From Caldilineaceae bacterium (GTDB taxonomy: Bacteria; Chloroflexota; Anaerolineae; Caldilineales; Caldilineaceae): 11,661 bases of DNA. This document shows, in pieces, positions 4,879-11,661 of the stretch. Made by a program: the position numbers and the translations under genes. The stretch spans positions 1-11,661 of the forward strand of contig JAHEML010000036.1 in NCBI GenBank assembly GCA_024643705.1, written 5' to 3'. Position 1 is the stretch's first letter; each line of letters opens with the position of its first letter. The notes beneath the pieces are model-generated. The model did not search any database. It saw only the letters and a list, made by a program, of their open reading frames with translations, and was not told the origin of the DNA.

Positions 4879-7800
4879 TTGAGAAAGAAATCGATGCGCC
4901 TATTTGCACTGCTTAGTGTTGTTGGTGTGCTGGCGATCAGTGCTGTTCTGGTCTTCGCTCTGGTGGTTTCCGCCGAGCTGACCGACGGCAACGGCGCTAC
5001 ACCCAGTGGTCACCCAACGGTATCTCACCGCTTTATTGTCGAGCTGGAATCTGCACCACTGGCTATCCAGTACAAGCAGATGGTCGGTGCCCAATCGGTT
5101 GACGGCAAATTGGACCCCAATTCGACGGTGGCCCAAAGCTATGTGCAGCAATTGCAGGCCGAGCAAGCCGCCTTTGTTGCGCAGATGCAGTCGGCTCTGC
5201 CCAATGCCAAGGTCAGTACCTTTATTGACGAGAACGGCGTTTCCAATCAAGAGGCTTTTCAGATTGTGTTGAATGCTGTGGTTGTCGATGCTGGTTTTGG
5301 TGCAGGCATTGCCGAGCTAAAACGACTCTCTGCCCTGCCTGGTGTTAAGAGTGTCTATCGAGACTATGTCTATCACACAGATCTCTACACAAGCACCCAT
5401 CTCATCAACGCTCCTGTGGCGTGGGATATGCTTGGTGGTCAGGCCATGGCCGGCAGTGGAGTCAAAGTGGCCTCGATGGACGGTGGCGTGCATAAAGATG
5501 CCGCCATGTTCGATGGCACTGGTTGGAGTTACCCAGCCGGGTATCCAAATAGCGGTCTGGGTTTGACCTCTAACAACAATGGTAAGATCATCGCCAGCCG
5601 TGCTTACTTCCGTTGGTGGGATCCACCGGCAGTGGGAGACGAGAACCCCTGGCCGGGTCAGAACGGTACATCTCATGGTATTCACACGGCAAGCACCGCT
5701 GCCGGTAGTGTGGTAACTGATGCTGTTTATGCAGGTTCTCCCCTTCCCCCGATGAGCGGTGTTGCACCTGGTGCATGGGTGATGAGCTACCGAGTCTTTT
5801 ATGCAAGCGTCCAAGGCGATGGCTCTTTCCACACGGCGGAAGGTATTGCTGCTTTGGAAGATATTGTGAGTGACGGCGCCGATGTGGTCAACAATTCGTG
5901 GGGTGGTGGGCCAGGTGGTACAGGCGCTCCGTTCGATGCGATTGATCAAGCATTGGTGAACACCGCCAATGCTGGCGTCTTTGTCAGCATGTCCAATGGC
6001 AATGCGGGCCCTGATCTGGGCACGGCTGATCATCCTTCCCCCGACTATATCAACGTGGGAGCCAGCACCACCAGCGGAACTTACGCCACCGGGCGCGTTT
6101 ACATGACTGCACCCGAACCGGTGAGCACCACTGCCGAATTTCCTTCGATTTTCGCCAGCTTTGGTGGCGATGTACCCTTGGGCACATCGCTTGTGCAAGA
6201 CTACCTTGCCGCGGCTGTGGCTGATCCTGGCAACAACGTTGGTTGCGATCCCTTCCCCGCTGGTGCTTTCACAGGGAAGACAGCTCTCATCAGCCGGGGC
6301 GCGTGTGAATTTGGCTTAAAAGCATTGAATGCCCAAGATGCCGGCGCCAATTTTGTGATTATTCACAACAGCGCAGCCGGTGGCGACAGCCCCATGGGTA
6401 TGTCTGGTGGCGCGGTCGGTGATCAGGTCACGATTCCTGTCATCTCTGTTGGTAACGCAGATGGCCTGGCTCTGGTCGCTTTCAGCGCTGCTCACCCAAC
6501 CGATGCCCAACTGACAGTCAACACAACCGGCTTCCAGGCGGGTAGCACACCTGATCTGATCGCCGCCTTCAGCAGTCGCGGTCCTTCGACACGCAACAGC
6601 CTGAAACCAGATATTGCCGCCCCAGGTGTCAACATTATGGCCCATGGCTATGCGGTTGGGGCCACAGGCGAGGCTCGCCACCTTGGCTACGGTCAGGTCA
6701 GCGGTACTTCCATGGCTTCGCCCCACGTGGCTGGCTCGGCGGCACTGCTGCGCGAGAAATACCCCACATGGTCGAATGCAGCCATCAAATCGGCGTTGAT
6801 GTCCACATCCAAATATATGGACATCTTCAACTTCGACGGTAGCCCGGCCCAACCCACCGATATGGGTGCGGGGCGGCTTGATGTTGGCGCTGCCATGAAC
6901 CCAGGTGTCATCCTTGCACCGCCAGCAGCAGATTTCGGCCTGATCTACACGGGTACAGCTAAGCTGGGTCGCGAGATCATGGTCACCAATGTGACGACCC
7001 AAGCCGAAACCTACGCAATCTCGACCCTGTACACCGGTGGCGGCTTCTCTCCGACTACATCCCTGGCTGGTGTGACGGTAACACCCGCTTCGGTGACGCT
7101 GAACCCTGGCGAGAGCAAAGTGGTCACGGTTGGCTTTGATCCCGCCCTCGGTATGGGTACAGGCGTCAACCAGGGCTACATTGTGATGCAGGGGGCAACC
7201 CATCACGCGCACCTGCCCTTCTTTGCACGGGTAGCCGAGACGATGGGAACTGCCGATGTTCTTCTCTTCGACAACGACGCCAGCAGTTCCCTGGGCTTCC
7301 CAGACTATGCGAGCTACTATGCGGCAACTTTGGACAACCTGGGTGTCAGCTACGATTACTACGATGCTGACGCACTGGCAGGCGCGGTGGGCAGCTTTGT
7401 CCCCGACATGACCAACTTGATGGCCTACAAGGGCATCATCCTCTTCACGGGCGACAACTACTTCCCCGATGGCTCATTCAGCGTACCTACACCATTGACA
7501 TTTGGTGACATGGACAGGCTGAACGAATACGCCCAAGCCGGTGGCAAGTTGATCGTGATGGGTCAGGACGCTTCTGGAGTAATGGGTGCAAGTGTTGACG
7601 GCGACGGTATCTGTGATAGCAGCAATGCTAGCTTCTTCTATGGAGCAACCCTAGGTGGTGTCTGTTTGGTGGATTCGTTGACAAATGGCGATACTGCACC
7701 TGTCTTGCCTGTAGAAGGGCGTTCGGATGCTGCACCCAAGTTCCACGACCTCTACCTGGACCTGACAGATGTGGACCATTTTGTCGGCACTGCCGAGTTG

Positions 7801-9204
7801 AGCGGCCTGAATGAGACTACCCCGGTATCAGATAGTGTGGCCTCTGGTTCGGTTGCCTTCACCTACAACAACTTCACCGGTCGATTGGCCTATTCTGTGA
7901 AGATTGATGTGACCGGGCCTCTCACTGTGACCGCCTCCCACATTCATAGTGGCACGGTTGGCACAAATGGTCCTGTGATTGTACCAACATTCCCCTTCAC
8001 CGAGCCACAGGTCGTGACAGATACGATCTCGTGGGTTGGTGCAGTGACCCTGGCGCCGGAGCAGAACACCCAACGCGAAGCCGGTGGCATGTACTTTAAT
8101 GTCCACTCGACCGCCAATGGCAGCGGCGAAGTACGGGCACAGGTTCCCAGTGCCAAGGTTGTGGGTGATGGTGCAGCCAACCAATATTATATGGATGAGC
8201 TGCGAACCAATGCTTGGGGCTTTGATCCGAGTGCAGATCCCTACGAAATCACTCAATATCAGGCACTGTTGCGCTACCCGGCACAAACCTTGCTGGACGA
8301 TGGAACGGTTGCCATGGCACACCGAGATCAACCCACCCTGGAACGACCGGGCGTCTCGACCAATAGCCGCAGCATCTATTCCAGCTTCGGTCTGGAAGGT
8401 GTGAACAACGGTGTTGGCACCACCAGCCGCGAAGAACTTGTGACAACCTTCTGGAACTATCTGGTTGACGAGCCAACCGCGACCATCAGTCACACGGTTG
8501 ACATTCAAACTTCCCAATATGCCCAATTCCAGGCCAATCTCGCTTCCAATGTGGACGATGCCGAATTCTGGGCGGCCCGCTGGGACTGGGGCGATGGCTC
8601 GGACTACACTGGCTGGGTCTATGCAGTGGCTAGCCATCACTACGTCGAGTGCGGCGAGTACACCGTGCGCGCCGAAGTGATCGACAACTATGGCAACAGC
8701 ACAATCGCCAGCACTGTCGTCACTATCACAGCTTGTGGGCAGGCTGTCACAGGTACAATCACCGCGGGTGAAGGTGGTGACTTGCGCTCGGACGATGGCA
8801 CATTCAATGTGAGCTTCCCCGCAGGGGCAGTATCCGGTGATGTTTCGGTGAGCATCGGTAGCTTGGCTGAACCTAGCGCTGATCTGGCGGGCTTGACCTT
8901 CGCTGGCAAATCTGTGACCGTGAATGCGACAGATGCCGATGGCAACCCAGTCACCAGCTTTGCTCAGCCCTTCACACTGGTTGTGACGTATGACGACAAA
9001 GACTGGCAAGACGCTGGAATTACCAACGAGGCCTATCTCAATGTCTACTTCTTCCGTGACAATGTGTGGACGCCGCTCTTCCCATGTGTTGGCTGCACAC
9101 ATGACACGGATGGCAACAAATTCACGTTGCAACTGGATCATCTGACGGAGTTCGCTGTGGCAGGTTGGAAGCATCAGTTGATTCTACCCAGTGTCTTCAA
9201 ATAG
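4879..9204 (+). CDS. Secreted multidomain subtilisin-like (S8) protease with PA, CHRD, PKD and ZU5-like domains
   Basis: 1441 residues counted from TTG 4879, chosen because AAAGGAAAG (4866-4874) lies 7 nt upstream; the alternatives are ATG 4894, or ATG 4774 with an unlikely N-terminal extension. Layout: signal peptide 1-32 (RKK, hydrophobic core, VSA cleavage site); I9-like propeptide about 50-170; S8 domain about 185-690 with Asp201 (SMDGG), His266 (SHGIHTAS), oxyanion Asn338 (VVNNSWGG) and Ser611 (SGTSMASPHVAG). A PA domain (about 428-535) is inserted between Asn and Ser. Then come a beta-sandwich about 700-780, a Rossmann/ThuA-like domain about 785-905 (VLLFDND to LIVMGQD), a CHRD domain about 970-1091 (HIHSG 1021-1025, YFNVHST), a PKD domain about 1200-1288 (WDWGDGS) and a ZU5-like domain about 1291-1431 with CVGC (1403-1406). 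The end is HQLILPSVFK. It is probably an extracellular or surface protease acting on protein substrates. Asp-Gly-Gly replaces the usual Asp-Thr/Ser-Gly, but all catalytic residues are present. Confidence 0.93.
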   Translation: MRKKSMRLFALLSVVGVLAISAVLVFALVVSAELTDGNGATPSGHPTVSHRFIVELESAPLAIQYKQMVGAQSVDGKLDPNSTVAQSYVQQLQAEQAAFVAQMQSALPNAKVSTFIDENGVSNQEAFQIVLNAVVVDAGFGAGIAELKRLSALPGVKSVYRDYVYHTDLYTSTHLINAPVAWDMLGGQAMAGSGVKVASMDGGVHKDAAMFDGTGWSYPAGYPNSGLGLTSNNNGKIIASRAYFRWWDPPAVGDENPWPGQNGTSHGIHTASTAAGSVVTDAVYAGSPLPPMSGVAPGAWVMSYRVFYASVQGDGSFHTAEGIAALEDIVSDGADVVNNSWGGGPGGTGAPFDAIDQALVNTANAGVFVSMSNGNAGPDLGTADHPSPDYINVGASTTSGTYATGRVYMTAPEPVSTTAEFPSIFASFGGDVPLGTSLVQDYLAAAVADPGNNVGCDPFPAGAFTGKTALISRGACEFGLKALNAQDAGANFVIIHNSAAGGDSPMGMSGGAVGDQVTIPVISVGNADGLALVAFSAAHPTDAQLTVNTTGFQAGSTPDLIAAFSSRGPSTRNSLKPDIAAPGVNIMAHGYAVGATGEARHLGYGQVSGTSMASPHVAGSAALLREKYPTWSNAAIKSALMSTSKYMDIFNFDGSPAQPTDMGAGRLDVGAAMNPGVILAPPAADFGLIYTGTAKLGREIMVTNVTTQAETYAISTLYTGGGFSPTTSLAGVTVTPASVTLNPGESKVVTVGFDPALGMGTGVNQGYIVMQGATHHAHLPFFARVAETMGTADVLLFDNDASSSLGFPDYASYYAATLDNLGVSYDYYDADALAGAVGSFVPDMTNLMAYKGIILFTGDNYFPDGSFSVPTPLTFGDMDRLNEYAQAGGKLIVMGQDASGVMGASVDGDGICDSSNASFFYGATLGGVCLVDSLTNGDTAPVLPVEGRSDAAPKFHDLYLDLTDVDHFVGTAELSGLNETTPVSDSVASGSVAFTYNNFTGRLAYSVKIDVTGPLTVTASHIHSGTVGTNGPVIVPTFPFTEPQVVTDTISWVGAVTLAPEQNTQREAGGMYFNVHSTANGSGEVRAQVPSAKVVGDGAANQYYMDELRTNAWGFDPSADPYEITQYQALLRYPAQTLLDDGTVAMAHRDQPTLERPGVSTNSRSIYSSFGLEGVNNGVGTTSREELVTTFWNYLVDEPTATISHTVDIQTSQYAQFQANLASNVDDAEFWAARWDWGDGSDYTGWVYAVASHHYVECGEYTVRAEVIDNYGNSTIASTVVTITACGQAVTGTITAGEGGDLRSDDGTFNVSFPAGAVSGDVSVSIGSLAEPSADLAGLTFAGKSVTVNATDADGNPVTSFAQPFTLVVTYDDKDWQDAGITNEAYLNVYFFRDNVWTPLFPCVGCTHDTDGNKFTLQLDHLTEFAVAGWKHQLILPSVFK

Positions 9205-9264
9205 GTTTGTGATTCGGCTATCCGGGGGCTGACAATGCCCCGGCATGGCATAGCATGTTGACAA

Positions 9265-9305
9265 GAAAGGGCGGAGCCAGATTTTCGGCTCCGCCCTTTC
9301 CTTTT
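9265..9305 (+). terminator. Intrinsic terminator after the first subtilase gene
   Basis: A perfect 14-bp inverted repeat (GAAAGGGCGGAGCC at 9265-9278, GGCTCCGCCCTTTC at 9287-9300) with an 8-nt loop is followed by CTTTT. It lies 60 nt after the stop codon. The GC-rich stem with pyrimidine/T tail is a classic rho-independent terminator, so the next protease gene should have its own promoter. Confidence 0.92.
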
Positions 9306-9451
9306 ATCTTGTTTCGCAGTGGATCGGATTCTTTCCTGTCTAATCAATTTTGAGGTAAGCTGCCTGCTTTGGCGCATCTTGGGCCGACGGGAAAGACCCA
9401 GGAATTAGAGCCACCGAACCGAGGCCGTATCGATAGTATGGAGTACGACAA
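9306..9451 (+). other. Leader/upstream region of the second subtilase, possibly structured
   Basis: No gene was seen. Possible hairpins are a CTTGGG/CCCAGG stem flanking a GGGAAAGA loop (about 9379-9403) and CCGTAT/GTATGG (9425-9430, 9436-9441). The second covers the first two bases of the Shine-Dalgarno GGAG (9440-9443). No clear -35/-10 pair was found. ATG 9438 opens only a five-codon frame ending at the true start (TGA 9453-9455), overlapping it. No known riboswitch class was matched from memory. Confidence 0.3.
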
Positions 9452-11661
9452 ATGAGGGTAATCTTCTTGCAGCGAGCAATGGGAATTTTGGGCGTTTGTG
9501 CAATCTGTTTCTTCTTTTTGGGCATGGGTTGGTCGCTTGCCGCACCACCAACCCAAGAAGGTGAATCAGAGTTTGTCGACGTCCTTGTCCAGTTGACCGA
9601 CGAACCAAGCGCTCAAGTATATGCGACTAGCCTTGCCCGGGCCGGTGTCGCCCAGGCAACGATTCAGGCCAAGGCACAGCTTCTTTGGATAACCCAAAGC
9701 CAGGATGCTCTTCTTGCCTCTCCTCTGCTGGCCCATGCCCAGGTGATCTACCGGATGCAGCGGGTTTATAACGGCATTGGTTTGCAGATCGACCCTGCGC
9801 TGATCCCTCAACTTGCCGCGTTGCCCAATGTGCTAGCTGTTCACTCCTTGCCGGTTCACACTGTCGATACCACGCGCGCTGTGCCCTTTTTGGGCGCACC
9901 GGCGCTTTGGGATCAGGTCTACCCTGGTGGGTTGTCCGGAGAGAGGGTATCCATCGGCATTGTAGACACCGGCATCGATTACTTTCATCGTGACTTTGGT
10001 GGCCCTGGCGAAGGATTTGCCGACAACGATCCGACTGTCATCACCGACGTGGTTGGGGGTATCACCTTTCCTACGGCCCGGGTGGTGGGGGGATACGATT
10101 TCGCTGGGGATACGTATAGCGCCTTGCCAGGTGGAGACCCCATTCCCCGGCCCGACCCGGATCCATCGGATTGTTGGGGGCACGGAACCCATGTGGCCGG
10201 TATTGCTGGGGGCAGCGGCCTATTGGGGTCGGGGGCCACCTACACCGGAACCTATACCAGTAAACTCACCTTTTCCCAGTTTCTCATCGGGCCAGGTGTG
10301 GCTCCGAGAGCGGATCTGTACGCCTTAAAGGTCTTTGGCTGCACGGGGGCTTCGAATCTGGTTCCCCTTGCCTTGGAATGGTCTGTTGATCCCAACGGGG
10401 ATGGCGATTTTTCCGATCATTTGGATGTGGTCAATCTCTCGCTGGGGTCGTCCTACGGCTCGTACGACGACCCCAGCTCTGTGGCTGCCGACAATGCGTC
10501 GCTGGCTGGGGTGATTGTGGTGGCGGCCGCGGGCAACAGCGGTGATGCCTACTACGTGATTGGCTCGCCCAGCGTGGCTGATCGGGTGATCAGCGTGGCG
10601 GCTACTTCGATAGGAGGGCTGACCGCCGGCCAGGTGCTGGGTGAGTCGGTATCTGGGGAGGATAGTGGGCCGAGCGCTGCGATCGATACCATCGCCTCAT
10701 TTTCATCCAGGGGGCCGCGTCGGGGTGATTCGGCGCTGAAACCGGAAATTGCCGCGCCGGGCCTCTCGATTCGCTCGGTCGCAATGGGATCGGGCCAGGG
10801 CTATGCAACTTTTAGCGGCACATCAATGGCGACGCCTTTTGTGGCTGGGGCCGCGGCTCTCTTGCGCCAACTTCATCCTGGCTGGACAGTCGAGGAGATC
10901 AAAGCGCTACTGCTCAACACCGCCCGCTACAATGTGACAGCCAACGATAGCCAGCCACCTGTGATTTATGGGGCTGGCCGCGGAGGGGCTGGCCGCATGG
11001 ATATCGACGCGGCCCGGCGTACGGATCGGATTATCTATAATGCAACTGATCCTGGTCTGGTCGGCCTTTCGTTTGGGGCACCGGCTATCCTTGGTTCGAT
11101 GAGCGCGTTGAAGAATGTACGCCTGGTTAGCAAAAGCCCGCTGACCCAAACGCTTTTTCTTGAGTACACGCCTGTTGTGGACATGCCAGGCGTTCAATTT
11201 ACGGTGCTTGGCGATCCTCTGGTGCGCATGACACCCTACAACTCGCTGAATATCGGTGTCCTATTTAGCGCCAACGCCGATGAGATGGCCTTTGTGCGTG
11301 ATCCAACCGTGGCCGCCAAGGGAAGTTTTCCGCGCCATTGGCTGAGCGAAGAGAGCGGGTACCTCTATGTGTGGCCCCAGCAGACCCGCGTGCAGGCCTT
11401 AGTGTCGCCGGACAATCTGCTGCCAGGAAAGATAACTGGTGTGACCGGGGTGCTTGATGGGCTGTTCTCTGCCCAAAGTGGCGAGCTTGCCTATACCCTT
11501 ACCCTCTCATCGACAGCGCCGGTGACTGTTACGAGTGTGGCTTTGCATTTGGGTCAGTTTCATGTGGATGGCCCCCAATTATTTGTGCTTGATGTCGATC
11601 AGTTGACAGGCTCGGGGATATTGACGGCGACCGGTATTGTTACGTTGACCAAAAGCACGGT
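9452..11661 (+). CDS. Second secreted subtilisin-like (S8) protease, 3' end outside window
   Basis: Open from ATG 9452 to the window end without a stop (736 codons plus 2 nt), so the gene is truncated by the window. The start is supported by GGAG 8 nt upstream. The N-terminus (MRVIFLQRAMGILG, then a hydrophobic stretch to WSLAAPP) is a signal peptide with likely cleavage near residues 30-31. An I9-like propeptide spans about 41-135 (VDVLVQLTDEPSAQ to VLAVHSLP). The S8 catalytic domain spans about 150-510 with textbook motifs: Asp172 (IVDTGID), His244 (WGHGTHVAG), Asn328 (VVNLSLG) and Ser458 (SGTSMATPFVAG). DPNGDGDFSD (about 314-323) resembles a calcium-binding loop. There is no PA-domain insertion between Asn and Ser, unlike the neighbouring protease. 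After about 520 the chain is beta-rich (fibronectin-like) with no motif I can name. It is probably exported and autoactivated. Divergence in domain layout argues against a recent tandem duplication. Confidence 0.92.
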   Translation, partial: MRVIFLQRAMGILGVCAICFFFLGMGWSLAAPPTQEGESEFVDVLVQLTDEPSAQVYATSLARAGVAQATIQAKAQLLWITQSQDALLASPLLAHAQVIYRMQRVYNGIGLQIDPALIPQLAALPNVLAVHSLPVHTVDTTRAVPFLGAPALWDQVYPGGLSGERVSIGIVDTGIDYFHRDFGGPGEGFADNDPTVITDVVGGITFPTARVVGGYDFAGDTYSALPGGDPIPRPDPDPSDCWGHGTHVAGIAGGSGLLGSGATYTGTYTSKLTFSQFLIGPGVAPRADLYALKVFGCTGASNLVPLALEWSVDPNGDGDFSDHLDVVNLSLGSSYGSYDDPSSVAADNASLAGVIVVAAAGNSGDAYYVIGSPSVADRVISVAATSIGGLTAGQVLGESVSGEDSGPSAAIDTIASFSSRGPRRGDSALKPEIAAPGLSIRSVAMGSGQGYATFSGTSMATPFVAGAAALLRQLHPGWTVEEIKALLLNTARYNVTANDSQPPVIYGAGRGGAGRMDIDAARRTDRIIYNATDPGLVGLSFGAPAILGSMSALKNVRLVSKSPLTQTLFLEYTPVVDMPGVQFTVLGDPLVRMTPYNSLNIGVLFSANADEMAFVRDPTVAAKGSFPRHWLSEESGYLYVWPQQTRVQALVSPDNLLPGKITGVTGVLDGLFSAQSGELAYTLTLSSTAPVTVTSVALHLGQFHVDGPQLFVLDVDQLTGSGILTATGIVTLTKST

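Noticed and set aside
5317..9174. Several long minus-strand open frames (5317-6198, 6316-7212, 7828-9174) opposite the first protease
   Set aside because: His/Cys-rich low-quality products typical of the antisense of a well-coded gene, lying wholly within the protease coding sequence.
9350..9451. Possible cyclic-di-GMP or cyclic-di-AMP riboswitch before the second protease
   Set aside because: Pieces such as GGGAAAGACCC and GAGCCACCG look suggestive, but the conserved core strings of either class as I know them are not present; kept only as an unassigned structured leader.
9405..10239. Minus-strand open frames opposite the second protease
   Set aside because: The plus strand encodes an unmistakable S8 protease with all catalytic motifs, open to the window end.
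1..11661. CRISPR array, insertion sequence, tRNA or rRNA
   Set aside because: No regularly spaced repeats, transposase motifs, tRNA cloverleaf or rRNA sequence were seen on either strand by eye.

Overview
The window looks like chromosomal DNA from a Chloroflexota bacterium (Anaerolineae/Caldilineae type). This is inferred from protein style and was not confirmed by any search. Clues are the moderately GC-rich sequence, a FeoB split into two genes, DtxR-type regulators carrying FeoA domains, very long multidomain secreted subtilases, and a C-terminal ILPSVFK ending of the kind I associate with that phylum.

Left half (1-4544, all on the minus strand, so transcription runs right to left): a ferrous-iron/metal homeostasis cluster. 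In transcription order it holds a cytosolic DtxR/MntR-type metal-dependent repressor (4507-3806), a membrane-anchored DtxR-like protein with two C-terminal FeoA-type domains (3732-2695), the FeoB GTPase half (2599-1694), the FeoB membrane permease half (1697-213, overlapping the previous gene by 4 nt), and the N-terminus of a heavy-metal P-type ATPase (115 to the window edge). The first gene has a near-consensus promoter placed so that its mRNA should be leaderless or nearly so. A long palindrome covers the -10 box, the predicted transcription start and the start codon. A second, shorter palindrome with the same TTAG-N6-CTAA core lies before the second regulator. Both have the core spacing of classical DtxR/IdeR boxes, so the cluster is probably controlled by metal through its own repressor. 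Two of the intergenic gaps carry inverted arrays of related heptamers (ACGCAAT-like and ACGCATC-like).

Middle (4508-4878): a divergent promoter region. A consensus TTGACA-17-TATAAT promoter points right and leaves an untranslated leader of about 240 nt before the first protease gene.

Right half (4879-11661, plus strand): two consecutive genes for exported S8 (subtilisin-like) proteases. The first (1441 aa from a TTG start) has a signal peptide, I9-like propeptide, S8 catalytic domain with a PA-domain insertion, a Rossmann-like domain, a CHRD domain, a PKD domain and a ZU5-like C-terminal domain. A strong intrinsic terminator follows. The second protease (start 9452, running off the right edge without a stop) is a simpler S8 protease with its own ribosome binding site and a leader that could fold. 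The two halves of the window show no functional link beyond a shared divergent intergenic region.
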